DNA of 12,143 nucleotides from contig SBFL01000103.1 of assembly GCA_006227965.1 (NCBI GenBank), positions 1 through 12,143 on the forward strand. Reading direction: 5' to 3'. Below, in pieces: positions 6,741 through 12,143 of this stretch (position 1 is its first letter; each line of letters begins with the position of its first letter). The notes under the pieces are model-generated. The model saw nothing but the letters and a program-made list of their open reading frames with translations. It made no database searches and was not told the DNA's origin. The translations under genes and the position numbers were made by a program. Source of the DNA: Bacteroidota bacterium. GTDB lineage: Bacteria; Bacteroidota; Bacteroidia; Flavobacteriales; Flavobacteriaceae.

Positions 6741-7631
6741 ATGGATGATGAACTGCTCACCCTACTCCCGGAAGATCTGGAAACCCGGGTTTTGCACGCC
6801 TACCTGTTGAGTGCGGTTGGGCCCAGGCCAATTGCTTTTGCGAGCACCGTTGATGCCCTGGGCACCCCTAACCTGGCCCCTTTCAGCTTTTTTAATGTTT
6901 TCAGTGCAAACCCTCCTGTTTTGATTTTTTCTCCTGCCAGAAGGGTGCGCGACAATACGACCAAACACACACTGGAAAATGTCCTGGATACCGGGGAAGT
7001 GGTCATCAATGTAGTCACCTACCCCATGGTGCAGCAGATGTCCCTGGCCAGCACGGAATACGACCGTGGCGTAAACGAGTTTGAGAAGGCCGGATTTACC
7101 ATGGTCCCTTCTGAAATGGTCAAACCCTGGCGGGTAGGGGAATCCCCGGTACAGTTCGAATGCCGGGTAACCAAAGTAGAAGCACTGGGAGAGGAAGGAG
7201 GGGCAGGAAACCTTGTGTTTTCCGAAGTGGTCCGGATCCATGTCAAAAAAGAGGTCCTCGATGGAGAGGGCAGGCTGGACCCCCTGAAACTCGATCTGGT
7301 GGCTCGTATGGGTGGCAATTGGTACAGCCGCGCGGCCGACGGGCTTTTTGAAGTCCCCAAGCCCCGGTCCGGCAAAGGGGTTGGGGTGGACGCTATCCCG
7401 GAATCTATTCGTAACAGCCCTGTACTCACCGGTAATGACCTGGGGAGGCTGGGAAACTTTGAAAGGATCCCTTCGGAAGGAGAGGTTAGCGCTTTTGTGG
7501 AGGAGACCGTGGAGGCCCGCACTGTGCTCAGTTCAGAGGATCCGCAGTTGGTACATAAAAAGGCACAGGCCTATTTAAGGGCAGATGATGTGGCTTCAGC
7601 CTGGAAACTGTTGCTGGCGGGCATTGGCTGA
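6741..7631 (+). CDS. Flavin reductase-like FMN-binding protein
   Basis: This 296-residue protein belongs to the flavin reductase (DIM6/NTAB, FMN-binding split-barrel) family, shown by VGPRPIAFASTVDALGTPNLAPFSFFNVFSANPPVLIFSP (about residues 26-65 in all), a stretch that typically contacts FMN, and by VINVVTYPMVQQMSLAS further on. Family members reduce or bind flavin using NAD(P)H; the partner enzyme is unknown and no flavin-dependent oxygenase lies nearby. The C-terminal 90 or so residues extend beyond the minimal split barrel. The ATG at 6741 is chosen over TTG 6669, because the 24 extra residues would be encoded across the promoter element and do not fit the family. It heads a rightward run with DUF3127, the AtoE-like gene and aat. 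Confidence 0.88.
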   Translation: MDDELLTLLPEDLETRVLHAYLLSAVGPRPIAFASTVDALGTPNLAPFSFFNVFSANPPVLIFSPARRVRDNTTKHTLENVLDTGEVVINVVTYPMVQQMSLASTEYDRGVNEFEKAGFTMVPSEMVKPWRVGESPVQFECRVTKVEALGEEGGAGNLVFSEVVRIHVKKEVLDGEGRLDPLKLDLVARMGGNWYSRAADGLFEVPKPRSGKGVGVDAIPESIRNSPVLTGNDLGRLGNFERIPSEGEVSAFVEETVEARTVLSSEDPQLVHKKAQAYLRADDVASAWKLLLAGIG

Positions 7632-7708
7632 GCTATCCGGGTGAAGCGGATGCAGGCCGGCCAAAAATAGAATTATAAACAAGAAAAATTAGAAAGTAGC
7701 GAGAAGTT

Positions 7709-8086
7709 ATGGAAGTACAAGGCACTATCAAATTGATTGACGAGACCAAAACCTATGGTAACAACGGATTCCGGAAGCGGGAAGTGGTTCTTACAACAGA
7801 CGAACAATACCCACAACACCTGTTGATCGAATTCGTTCAGGAAAAGACGGATTTGCTGAATAACTTTCAGGCAGGACAGCAAGTCCGCATCAGCATTAAC
7901 CTCAGGGGACGGGAATGGGTAAACCCTCAGGGGGAGACAAAATATTTCAATTCCATTCAGGGATGGCGGATAGAAGTCCTGCAGGCCTCACAGGAAGAAG
8001 GAGATATGCCGCCCGTACCTCCGATGGAGGCCTTTGAACCCGCGGAAGACCTCAAGGAAGAAGACTATGACGATCTCCCTTTCTGA
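7709..8086 (+). CDS. DUF3127 protein, OB-fold/SSB-like, with SSB-type acidic tail
   Basis: This 125-residue protein matches DUF3127, a Bacteroidota-rich family with a probable OB fold. Residues 1-92 (MEVQGTIKLIDETKTYG, FRKREVVLTT, and the basic-aromatic LRGREWVNPQGETKYFNSIQGWRIE) are the folded part. A proline- and acid-rich linker follows, then EEDYDDLPF. The last residues DDLPF closely resemble the SSB C-terminal tip (DDxPF) that docks repair and replication proteins. A role in single-stranded DNA binding or partner recruitment is plausible but inferred. It starts 77 bases after the flavin reductase gene with only a purine-rich leader and no clear promoter, so it is probably in the same transcript. 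Confidence 0.88.
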   Translation: MEVQGTIKLIDETKTYGNNGFRKREVVLTTDEQYPQHLLIEFVQEKTDLLNNFQAGQQVRISINLRGREWVNPQGETKYFNSIQGWRIEVLQASQEEGDMPPVPPMEAFEPAEDLKEEDYDDLPF

Positions 8087-8109
8087 GCAGAGGCTTACTG
8101 AAATTTAGT

Positions 8110-8124
8110 TGCCACAAGGTGGCA
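8110..8124 (+). other. Small hairpin between the DUF3127 and AtoE-like genes
   Basis: TGCCAC-AAG-GTGGCA forms a perfect 6-bp stem with a three-base loop in the 64-base gap. No T-run follows, so it is not an intrinsic terminator; it may be an RNA processing or stability element. A second short palindrome, CGGCC-C-GGCCG, lies at 8127-8137. Confidence 0.35.
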
Positions 8125-8150
8125 TACGGCCCCGGCCGAAACTGCCAAAG

Positions 8151-9527
8151 ATGTCTTTGACACGCACCATTGAGCTGATATTCAGGCGATTTCTGCCATC
8201 GCCCTTTGTAATAGCCTTGCTGCTAACGCTGTTGACCATGGTGCTTGCCCTGCTTTTCGGGCAGTTTCCGCAAAGCGGCTCGGCATGGGAGGGCGTACTT
8301 ACCTCCTGGGAACACGGTCTCTGGAACCGGGGGCTGCTTGTCTTTGCCTACCAAATGATGCTGATTTTGGTGCTCGGCCACGTGCTTGTGCTCAGCAAGC
8401 CCATGGAGCGCCTTATCCTTCGACTGACCGCTCTGGCCAAAAATGGTGCCTCGGCCGCTTTCCTGGTTGTCTTTTCCACTACCCTCGTATCCTTTTTCAA
8501 CTGGGGGCTTGGCCTTATTTTCGGGGCCCTGCTCGCCAGGAAGGTCGGGGAGTATGCCCAGCACCGTAAGATGCCGCTCAATTACCCGCTGCTGGGAGCC
8601 TGTGGCTATGCGGGCCTTATGGTTTGGCACGGCGGGATCAGTGGTTCGGCTCCCATAAAGGTTTCTGAACCAGGCCACCTGTCAAGCCTGCTGGAAGGTG
8701 TCCTTCCTGCATCAGCCCTGGCCAGATTCCCGGAGATGATTCCAAGCTCCGCCACCATTTTCAGTTCCTGGAACCTGACCCTGTTCTTCCTTGTGACCGC
8801 CGCAATCAGCGGGCTGGCGTACTATCTGGGTAGAACCACCGCCCCCACGCATATTTCCCTTCCGGATTACCGGTTTTCACAGGAAGATGCAACCCAGGCA
8901 AGAGGGGCGGAAAAGCTGGACCGGTCCTCCTGGCTGGCCGTGCTCCTGGCCGGCCTCATATTCCTGGCATTCCTGGTTCAGTATCTTCCCCAGCTCAGAT
9001 CGCTGAACCTCACCCCGGACATGTTGAATTTTTTCATGCTCGGTCTGGCGATCCTCCTGCACGGGAATATTAAACGGTTTCTGCAGGCTGTGGAGGAAGC
9101 CATTGGAGATACTTCTGGGATCCTGATTCAGTTTCCGCTGTACTTCGGAATAATGGGGATGATGACCGAAAGCGGTCTGATCCACCGGATCTCTGATTTT
9201 TTCATTGCCGTTAGTACGACAAGCACTTTTCCGATCTATACTTTCTTTAGCGCGGGGCTTGTAAATATTTTTGTGCCAAGCGGGGGAGGGCAGTGGGCTG
9301 TTCAGGGACCTGTGATTATGGAGGCTGCACAAACCCTGCAGGTTCCCCTCCCCAAAGCCGTGATGGCCCTTGCTTACGGAGACCAGCTGACCAACATGTT
9401 ACAGCCTTTCTGGGCCCTGCCCCTGCTGGGGATCACCCGCCTGAAGGCAAGGGAAATCCTGCCTTATACCCTGATGTTCATGGTGCTGGGTGGCCTTATT
9501 TTCCTCGGGGGGTTGTGGTTTTTGTAG
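8151..9527 (+). CDS. atoE: AtoE-family short-chain fatty acid transporter
   Basis: This 458-residue, very hydrophobic protein has about ten or more membrane segments. Diagnostic AtoE-family blocks are SFFNWGLGLIFGALLARKVG, YPLLGACGYAGLMVWHGGISGSAPIKVSEPGH and NIFVPSGGGQWAVQGPVIMEAA followed by YGDQLTNMLQPFWALP. The E. coli relative imports short-chain fatty acids such as acetoacetate or butyrate; the substrate here is not proven, since no thiolase or CoA-transferase gene is adjacent. The start is taken as ATG 8151 (MSLTRTIELIFRRFLPSPF). A TTG at 8109 in frame would add 14 unconvincing residues encoded over the hairpin. aat follows after 28 bases. The symbol is by family, not proven orthology. 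Confidence 0.87.
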   Translation: MSLTRTIELIFRRFLPSPFVIALLLTLLTMVLALLFGQFPQSGSAWEGVLTSWEHGLWNRGLLVFAYQMMLILVLGHVLVLSKPMERLILRLTALAKNGASAAFLVVFSTTLVSFFNWGLGLIFGALLARKVGEYAQHRKMPLNYPLLGACGYAGLMVWHGGISGSAPIKVSEPGHLSSLLEGVLPASALARFPEMIPSSATIFSSWNLTLFFLVTAAISGLAYYLGRTTAPTHISLPDYRFSQEDATQARGAEKLDRSSWLAVLLAGLIFLAFLVQYLPQLRSLNLTPDMLNFFMLGLAILLHGNIKRFLQAVEEAIGDTSGILIQFPLYFGIMGMMTESGLIHRISDFFIAVSTTSTFPIYTFFSAGLVNIFVPSGGGQWAVQGPVIMEAAQTLQVPLPKAVMALAYGDQLTNMLQPFWALPLLGITRLKAREILPYTLMFMVLGGLIFLGGLWFL

Positions 9528-9555
9528 CGAAGTTGTATTTTTTCAAAAACCCCAG

Positions 9556-10260
9556 ATGAAAGAACATAGGATCCCGGTTCCCATCTTGAGTAAATCACTT
9601 GTATTTCCACCGGCCACCCAGGCGACTTCGGAAGGTTTGGTAGCCATTGGCGGGGACCTGGGAACGGACCGCCTCATGCTCGCCTACCGGTCCGGGATAT
9701 TCCCCTGGTTCAACGATGATTCCCTAATCTTATGGTGGAGTCCGGACCCCAGGATGGTTCTGTTCCCCGGCAGGTTGAAAATCTCCAGAAGCATGAAGCA
9801 GCTCTTGGGAAAGGGCCGGTTTAAAGTGACCCGTAACCGGGATTTCTCAGAGGTCATTTCACAATGCGCACACATAGGGAGGAAAGGACAGTCGGGAACA
9901 TGGATCACCGAACATATGATACAGGCCTACGAGGAATTGCATAAACTTGGCTATGCCGTTTCCTATGAGGTCTGGGAAAGAGGAAAACTTGTTGGCGGGT
10001 TGTACGGAATTGATCTCGGGCATGTGTTTTGCGGGGAAAGCATGTTCAGCCTGGCCGCCAATGCCTCAAAAGTGGCTTTTATACATATGGCCATGGAAAA
10101 GGAGGAAAAAGGATACCGGTGTATCGATTGCCAGGTGTACTCGGACCATCTGGCCAGCCTGGGGGCCGGGGAAATCCCAAGGGAGGAATTCCTGGAGCTA
10201 CTGCAGGCTGAAAACCAGTGTGGTAAGCAGAAAAAGGAAGGGCCTGTTGCCCTTCCATAG
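9556..10260 (+). CDS. aat: Leucyl/phenylalanyl-tRNA-protein transferase
   Basis: Aat transfers Leu or Phe from aminoacyl-tRNA to proteins with N-terminal Arg or Lys, marking them for ClpAP/ClpS degradation. The 234-residue length is normal. Family blocks are present in order: GLVAIGGDL (27-35), YRSGIFPWF (44-52), WWSPDPRMVLFP (60-71), GTWITEHMIQAYEELHKLGYAVSYEVW (114-140 in all), GGLYGIDLG (147-155), GESMFS (160-165) and IDCQV (190-194). ATG 9556 is preferred over an upstream in-frame start at 9490, which lies inside the AtoE-like gene. The last eight codons (KEGPVALP, after a Lys-rich stretch) coincide with a perfect inverted repeat that forms a terminator for the opposing genes, so this tail may be shaped by that function. 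Confidence 0.96.
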   Translation: MKEHRIPVPILSKSLVFPPATQATSEGLVAIGGDLGTDRLMLAYRSGIFPWFNDDSLILWWSPDPRMVLFPGRLKISRSMKQLLGKGRFKVTRNRDFSEVISQCAHIGRKGQSGTWITEHMIQAYEELHKLGYAVSYEVWERGKLVGGLYGIDLGHVFCGESMFSLAANASKVAFIHMAMEKEEKGYRCIDCQVYSDHLASLGAGEIPREEFLELLQAENQCGKQKKEGPVALP

Positions 10261-10440
10261 TTCTACAATCCGGTATTCTCCTCCTACCTGTATCTTTATA
10301 AGGTCATTTGCCAGGTACCCAAGCCATCCGCTGGTCCTCAGGGAATAAACATGCGTTAATCCATTTCCGGCCGATCCAGTATAATTCTCAGGGTTTTCAT
10401 CCTGCATCCTGCCAATACCAATATGAAAGGCAGGCAACGC
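10198..10440 (-). other. Open frame continuing after the TAG of the exported-protein gene; possible gene remnant
   Basis: Directly after the TAG at 10443-10441 the same minus-strand frame stays open for 80 codons to a TAG ending at 10198. A possible internal start is ATG 10407 (MQDENPENYTGSAGNG). The predicted peptide looks protein-like down to GGEYRIVELW, but then runs through the terminator hairpin at 10231-10256 and into aat in antisense. Possibilities are a small unknown gene, the decayed end of a longer gene, or chance. I recognise no family. The 180 bases between aat and the exported-protein gene hold nothing else that I can see. Confidence 0.25.
10231..10256 (-). terminator. Intrinsic terminator of the leftward operon, inside the aat 3' end
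   Basis: On the minus strand, GGAAGGGC (10256-10249) pairs perfectly with GCCCTTCC (10243-10236) around the loop AACAG and is followed at once by TTTTT (10235-10231). This is a classic rho-independent terminator for transcripts from the tag operon. On the plus strand the A-run precedes the stem and no T-run follows, so it should not terminate aat. Confidence 0.78.
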
Positions 10441-11022
10441 CTAATAGAGGACATGGTCGTGGTTAGGCGGCAGGGATTTCTTCATCATGATGAAATTGCC
10501 TCCCGAATCGTAGGTGATTTCATAATCCCGGTAGCCCTCAGCTGTTTTCGCGTGTACGATCAGCTCATAACGGATTTCCGGTAACAAAAGGTTTTGAAAT
10601 GCATTTCGAAAGGTTTCAGCATCGGACTCAAAGGAAGCTCTTCGATATTGCTGCTGAATTTTCCGCACCTTGTGCTTCGGGAAGGATCGGGATAGGTGAT
10701 GGCCAATCGTCTCCCAGCTTTCCTGGGGAATATCCACGGGCTTAATGCGTATTTCAATGTCCTCCAGTTCGTCGGAATCGCGGAACTCAACGCTATAGTG
10801 CAACCGGGCTTTCTTAAACTTGAGTTCGTAACTCACGCTGCCCGTATCGATTTCCTTGTAATAACGAAGCCTGCGCGCTCCTTCCAGATGTGGTTTTGCC
10901 TTTTCCAGGGAAACGGCCGGGAACTGGGATTTCTGTATCCGGAATTCCCGTTCCGACTTGACCTGGGCTGAAGCTGTGAACCCCAAAAGCAGGAGCAGAA
11001 GGAAAAATTGATTAAACTTCAC
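10441..11022 (-). CDS. Exported protein of unknown function (PepSY-like size and layout)
   Basis: This 193-residue protein has a clear signal peptide (MKFNQFFLLLLLLGFTASAQ) and a charged mature part of about 173 residues. The mature part seems to hold two similar halves of alternating strand and helix (around RRLRYYKEIDTGSVSYELKF and RYELIVHAKTAEGYRDYEIT), reminiscent of PepSY-like periplasmic proteins, but I cannot assign the family firmly. The start is GTG 11022, overlapping the end of tag by 11 bases, which suggests translational coupling. It is the last clear gene of the leftward operon before the terminator at 10231-10256. The 185-base stretch between its stop and the terminator holds only the uncertain open frame described separately. 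Confidence 0.8.
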   Translation of the reverse strand: MKFNQFFLLLLLLGFTASAQVKSEREFRIQKSQFPAVSLEKAKPHLEGARRLRYYKEIDTGSVSYELKFKKARLHYSVEFRDSDELEDIEIRIKPVDIPQESWETIGHHLSRSFPKHKVRKIQQQYRRASFESDAETFRNAFQNLLLPEIRYELIVHAKTAEGYRDYEITYDSGGNFIMMKKSLPPNHDHVLY

Positions 11023-11575
11023 CGTATCGAAAGCATGTTATTTCGTGGTCGTTGACCATTCCTGTCGCCTGCATGTGGGCATAGACCACTGTACTGCCAA
11101 CAAATTTAAAGCCTCTTTTCTTTAAATCATTGCTGATAAGGTCTGAAAGCGGGCTCGTGGCTGGAGTCAGCCTGTAATCCCCAATTTCATTCACGATTCG
11201 CTTCCCGTCCGTGAATGCCCAGAAATAGTCACTGAAGCTACCGTATTCCCGCCGTATTTTAATGAAAGCCTGGGCGTTCGTTATGCTGGAAAGGATTTTT
11301 AGCCGATTGCGGATGATGCCCGGATTTTCTAGCAGGGAGGCTACTTTGTCTGGCCCGTATCCGGCTATTTTATGATAGTCAAAGCCGTCAAAGGCCTTCC
11401 TGAAATTTTCCCTTTTCCGAAGGATCGTGATCCAGCTAAGGCCCGCCTGGAAGGTTTCCAGCAGCAAAAACTCAAAAAGGGTAGCATCGTCCCGTACAGC
11501 AACCCCCCATTCCAGGTCGTGGTAGGATTCATACAAAGGGTCCCCAATGCACCAGCCACAGCGCTTTTTTCCCAT
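11012..11575 (-). CDS. tag: DNA-3-methyladenine glycosylase I (Tag)
   Basis: Tag excises 3-methyladenine from alkylated DNA, starting base-excision repair. From ATG 11575 it has 187 residues, the usual length. The zinc ligands match E. coli Tag with an offset of two: C6 (in KKRCGWC), H19 (SYHDLEWG), H177 and C181 (NDHEITCFRY). E40 and W48 in LFEFLLLETFQAGLSWITILRKR match the substrate-pocket E38 and W46. A longer reading from TTG 11641 would overlap the upstream gene and lacks support. It lies 31 bases after a small exported-protein gene and overlaps the next exported-protein gene by 11 bases, so all three are probably one operon. No alkylation-response operator is evident. Confidence 0.96.
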   Translation of the reverse strand: MGKKRCGWCIGDPLYESYHDLEWGVAVRDDATLFEFLLLETFQAGLSWITILRKRENFRKAFDGFDYHKIAGYGPDKVASLLENPGIIRNRLKILSSITNAQAFIKIRREYGSFSDYFWAFTDGKRIVNEIGDYRLTPATSPLSDLISNDLKKRGFKFVGSTVVYAHMQATGMVNDHEITCFRYGEV

Positions 11576-11606
11576 GCCTATGCCGTTATGAACGGCAGTG
11601 AAACGA

Positions 11607-11963
11607 TCATCTGGAAGGCAGCAATTCGTTGCTTTCTGCAATTTCCGGCCAGGAAGCCGTCAGGTAACGATGGCTTTTAAAGAACCTGTTTCCGTCCTTC
11701 CTTTTTAAGACTAGCTGTGTTCCTTTACGGGTTTCACGAACCTGATCGACCACGACAGTGGTATTGTCGAGTTGGTCAATATCCACAATCCCACCCTGCT
11801 TCATAATGAAATTATTCCTGGGTACATCCAGATATTCAAAGGAACCGCTTTCGGGTAATTTAAGGACTAATTCCTCCCCTTCCTGAGGGGGTGTGGTTTG
11901 GGAATAGGCGCTAACCGTCCCGAGCGCCAAAATGCATACGACAAAAAGGAATCGATTTTTCAT
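11607..11963 (-). CDS. Small exported protein of unknown function
   Basis: This 118-residue protein has a signal peptide (MKNRFLFVVCILALGTVSAYSQ, cleavage after residue 20-22) and a mature part of about 96 residues, mostly predicted strand: FEYLDVPRNNFIMKQGGIVDIDQLDNTTVVVDQV, then a basic segment (LVLKRKDGNRFFKSHRYLT). There is no lipobox, Cys pair or catalytic motif in the mature part. I do not recognise a characterised family. ATG 11963 lies about 40 bases downstream of an exact -7 element at 12004-12011, so this is the first gene of the leftward operon with tag. Confidence 0.8.
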   Translation of the reverse strand: MKNRFLFVVCILALGTVSAYSQTTPPQEGEELVLKLPESGSFEYLDVPRNNFIMKQGGIVDIDQLDNTTVVVDQVRETRKGTQLVLKRKDGNRFFKSHRYLTASWPEIAESNELLPSR

Positions 11964-12003
11964 AGTGAAATTATTGATTAGGTAAAATAGACACCGTTCT
12001 ATT

Positions 12004-12011
12004 CAAAGATA
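12004..12011 (-). promoter_or_regulatory. -7 promoter element for the leftward tag operon
   Basis: Read on the minus strand this is TATCTTTG, an exact TAnnTTTG match, 40 bases before ATG 11963. Transcription should start near 11997-12000. No clear -33 TTG is visible. Confidence 0.6.
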
Positions 12012-12052
12012 GTCAAAAAAGAGATTGGTTGGGACCGGTTATACCTGTTAAT

Positions 12053-12069
12053 TAATAGTTAAACTATTA
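12053..12069. promoter_or_regulatory. Palindromic operator candidate 1
   Basis: TAATAGTT-A-AACTATTA is a perfect 8-bp inverted repeat around one central base (12061). It shares the core ATAGTnAnACTAT with a second palindrome centred 22 bp downstream. It lies just upstream of, or over, the predicted -33 region of the promoter at 12090-12097. Confidence 0.55.
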
Positions 12070-12070
12070 T

Positions 12071-12095
12071 AATATGATAGTAATACTATTATATT
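12071..12095. promoter_or_regulatory. Palindromic operator candidate 2, overlapping the -7 element
   Basis: A 25-bp palindrome centred on 12083: arms 12071-12082 and 12084-12095 match at 11 of 12 positions (mismatch at 12076). The inner core ATAGTA-A-TACTAT is perfect and repeats the core of the first palindrome. Its right arm overlaps the -7 element at 12090-12097, as expected for a repressor site. Confidence 0.6.
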
Positions 12096-12097
12096 TG
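12090..12097 (+). promoter_or_regulatory. -7 promoter element for the gene starting at 12117
   Basis: TATATTTG fits TAnnTTTG exactly. It lies 19 bases before ATG 12117, giving a leader of roughly 13-15 bases. It is overlapped by the second palindrome. Confidence 0.6.
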
Positions 12098-12116
12098 CGT
12101 GCCATTATTTGACAAA

Positions 12117-12143
12117 ATGAAAGATCTCATAAGAAATGTAAAG
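12117..12143 (+). CDS. Start of a gene running off the window
   Basis: ATG 12117 opens a frame reading MKDLIRNVK to the window edge. The exact -7 element 19 bases upstream and the paired operators make a real gene start likely. Nine residues are too few to name the product. Since the operators overlap its promoter, it may be an autoregulated repressor or the first gene of a repressor-controlled operon; this is inference from layout only. Confidence 0.5.

Noticed and set aside
7019..7522. Minus-strand open frame of about 167 codons inside the flavin reductase-like gene
   Set aside because: Low-complexity Ser/Thr/Pro-rich translation typical of an antisense shadow; no supporting signals.
8109..8150. 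TTG start for the AtoE-like transporter
   Set aside because: The extra 14 residues lie over intergenic hairpins; ATG 8151 gives a natural N-terminus.
9490..9555. N-terminal extension of Aat from an in-frame start inside the transporter gene
   Set aside because: Aat normally starts close to the ILSKSLVFPP block; ATG 9556 fits the family length.
11576..11641. N-terminal extension of Tag
   Set aside because: It overlaps the upstream gene; the zinc-ligand spacing with ATG 11575 matches E. coli Tag closely.
1..12143. Mobile elements, CRISPR arrays, tRNA or rRNA genes, defence systems
   Set aside because: No repeats, integrase/transposase motifs, RNA-gene signatures or defence-protein families were seen on either strand.

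Overview
The window looks like about 12 kb of chromosome from a marine-type Flavobacteriaceae (phylum Bacteroidota) of moderate GC content, perhaps near Robiginitalea or Muricauda; the genus is a guess. The grounds are repeated Bacteroidota -7 promoter elements (TAnnTTTG), starts without a clear Shine-Dalgarno, a TonB-dependent receptor ending in Phe, a lipoprotein with an acidic stretch after its Cys, and families typical of the phylum (DUF4301, DUF3127). I see no transposase, integrase, tRNA, rRNA, CRISPR array or phage gene. No gene-free stretch exceeds 300 bases.

Layout. (1) 1-1124: 3' part of a DUF4301 gene. (2) 1165-3635: a promoter, a TPP (THI-box) riboswitch with a long structured leader, and a TonB-dependent outer-membrane receptor, so probably thiamine or thiamine-precursor uptake. 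(3) 3651-4097, leftward: a small lipoprotein with a degenerate Rieske-like motif, divergent from (4) 4218-5142: greA and a HIT-family hydrolase. (5) 5129-6635, leftward: an orphan membrane sensor histidine kinase followed one base later by a membrane-anchored zinc-ribbon protein, which overlaps the HIT gene tail to tail. (6) 6741-10260, rightward: flavin reductase-like protein, DUF3127 protein with an SSB-like acidic tail, AtoE-type transporter, and aat (leucyl/phenylalanyl-tRNA-protein transferase). (7) 11963 down to 10231, leftward: small exported protein, tag (3-methyladenine DNA glycosylase I), second exported protein, then an intrinsic terminator lying inside the last codons of aat. (8) 12053-12143: two matching palindromes 22 bp apart over a promoter, then the first nine codons of a gene that runs off the window.

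Most genes are housekeeping or conserved-hypothetical and do not form one pathway. The most interesting signals are regulatory: the TPP leader, where two mutually exclusive hairpins compete for the start-codon region and an eight-codon upstream ORF lies across them; the paired operators at the right edge; and the terminator embedded in the opposing gene. Among proteins, the Rieske-like lipoprotein with altered ligands and the kinase/zinc-ribbon pair deserve a second look. I found no convincing wholly new multi-gene system.
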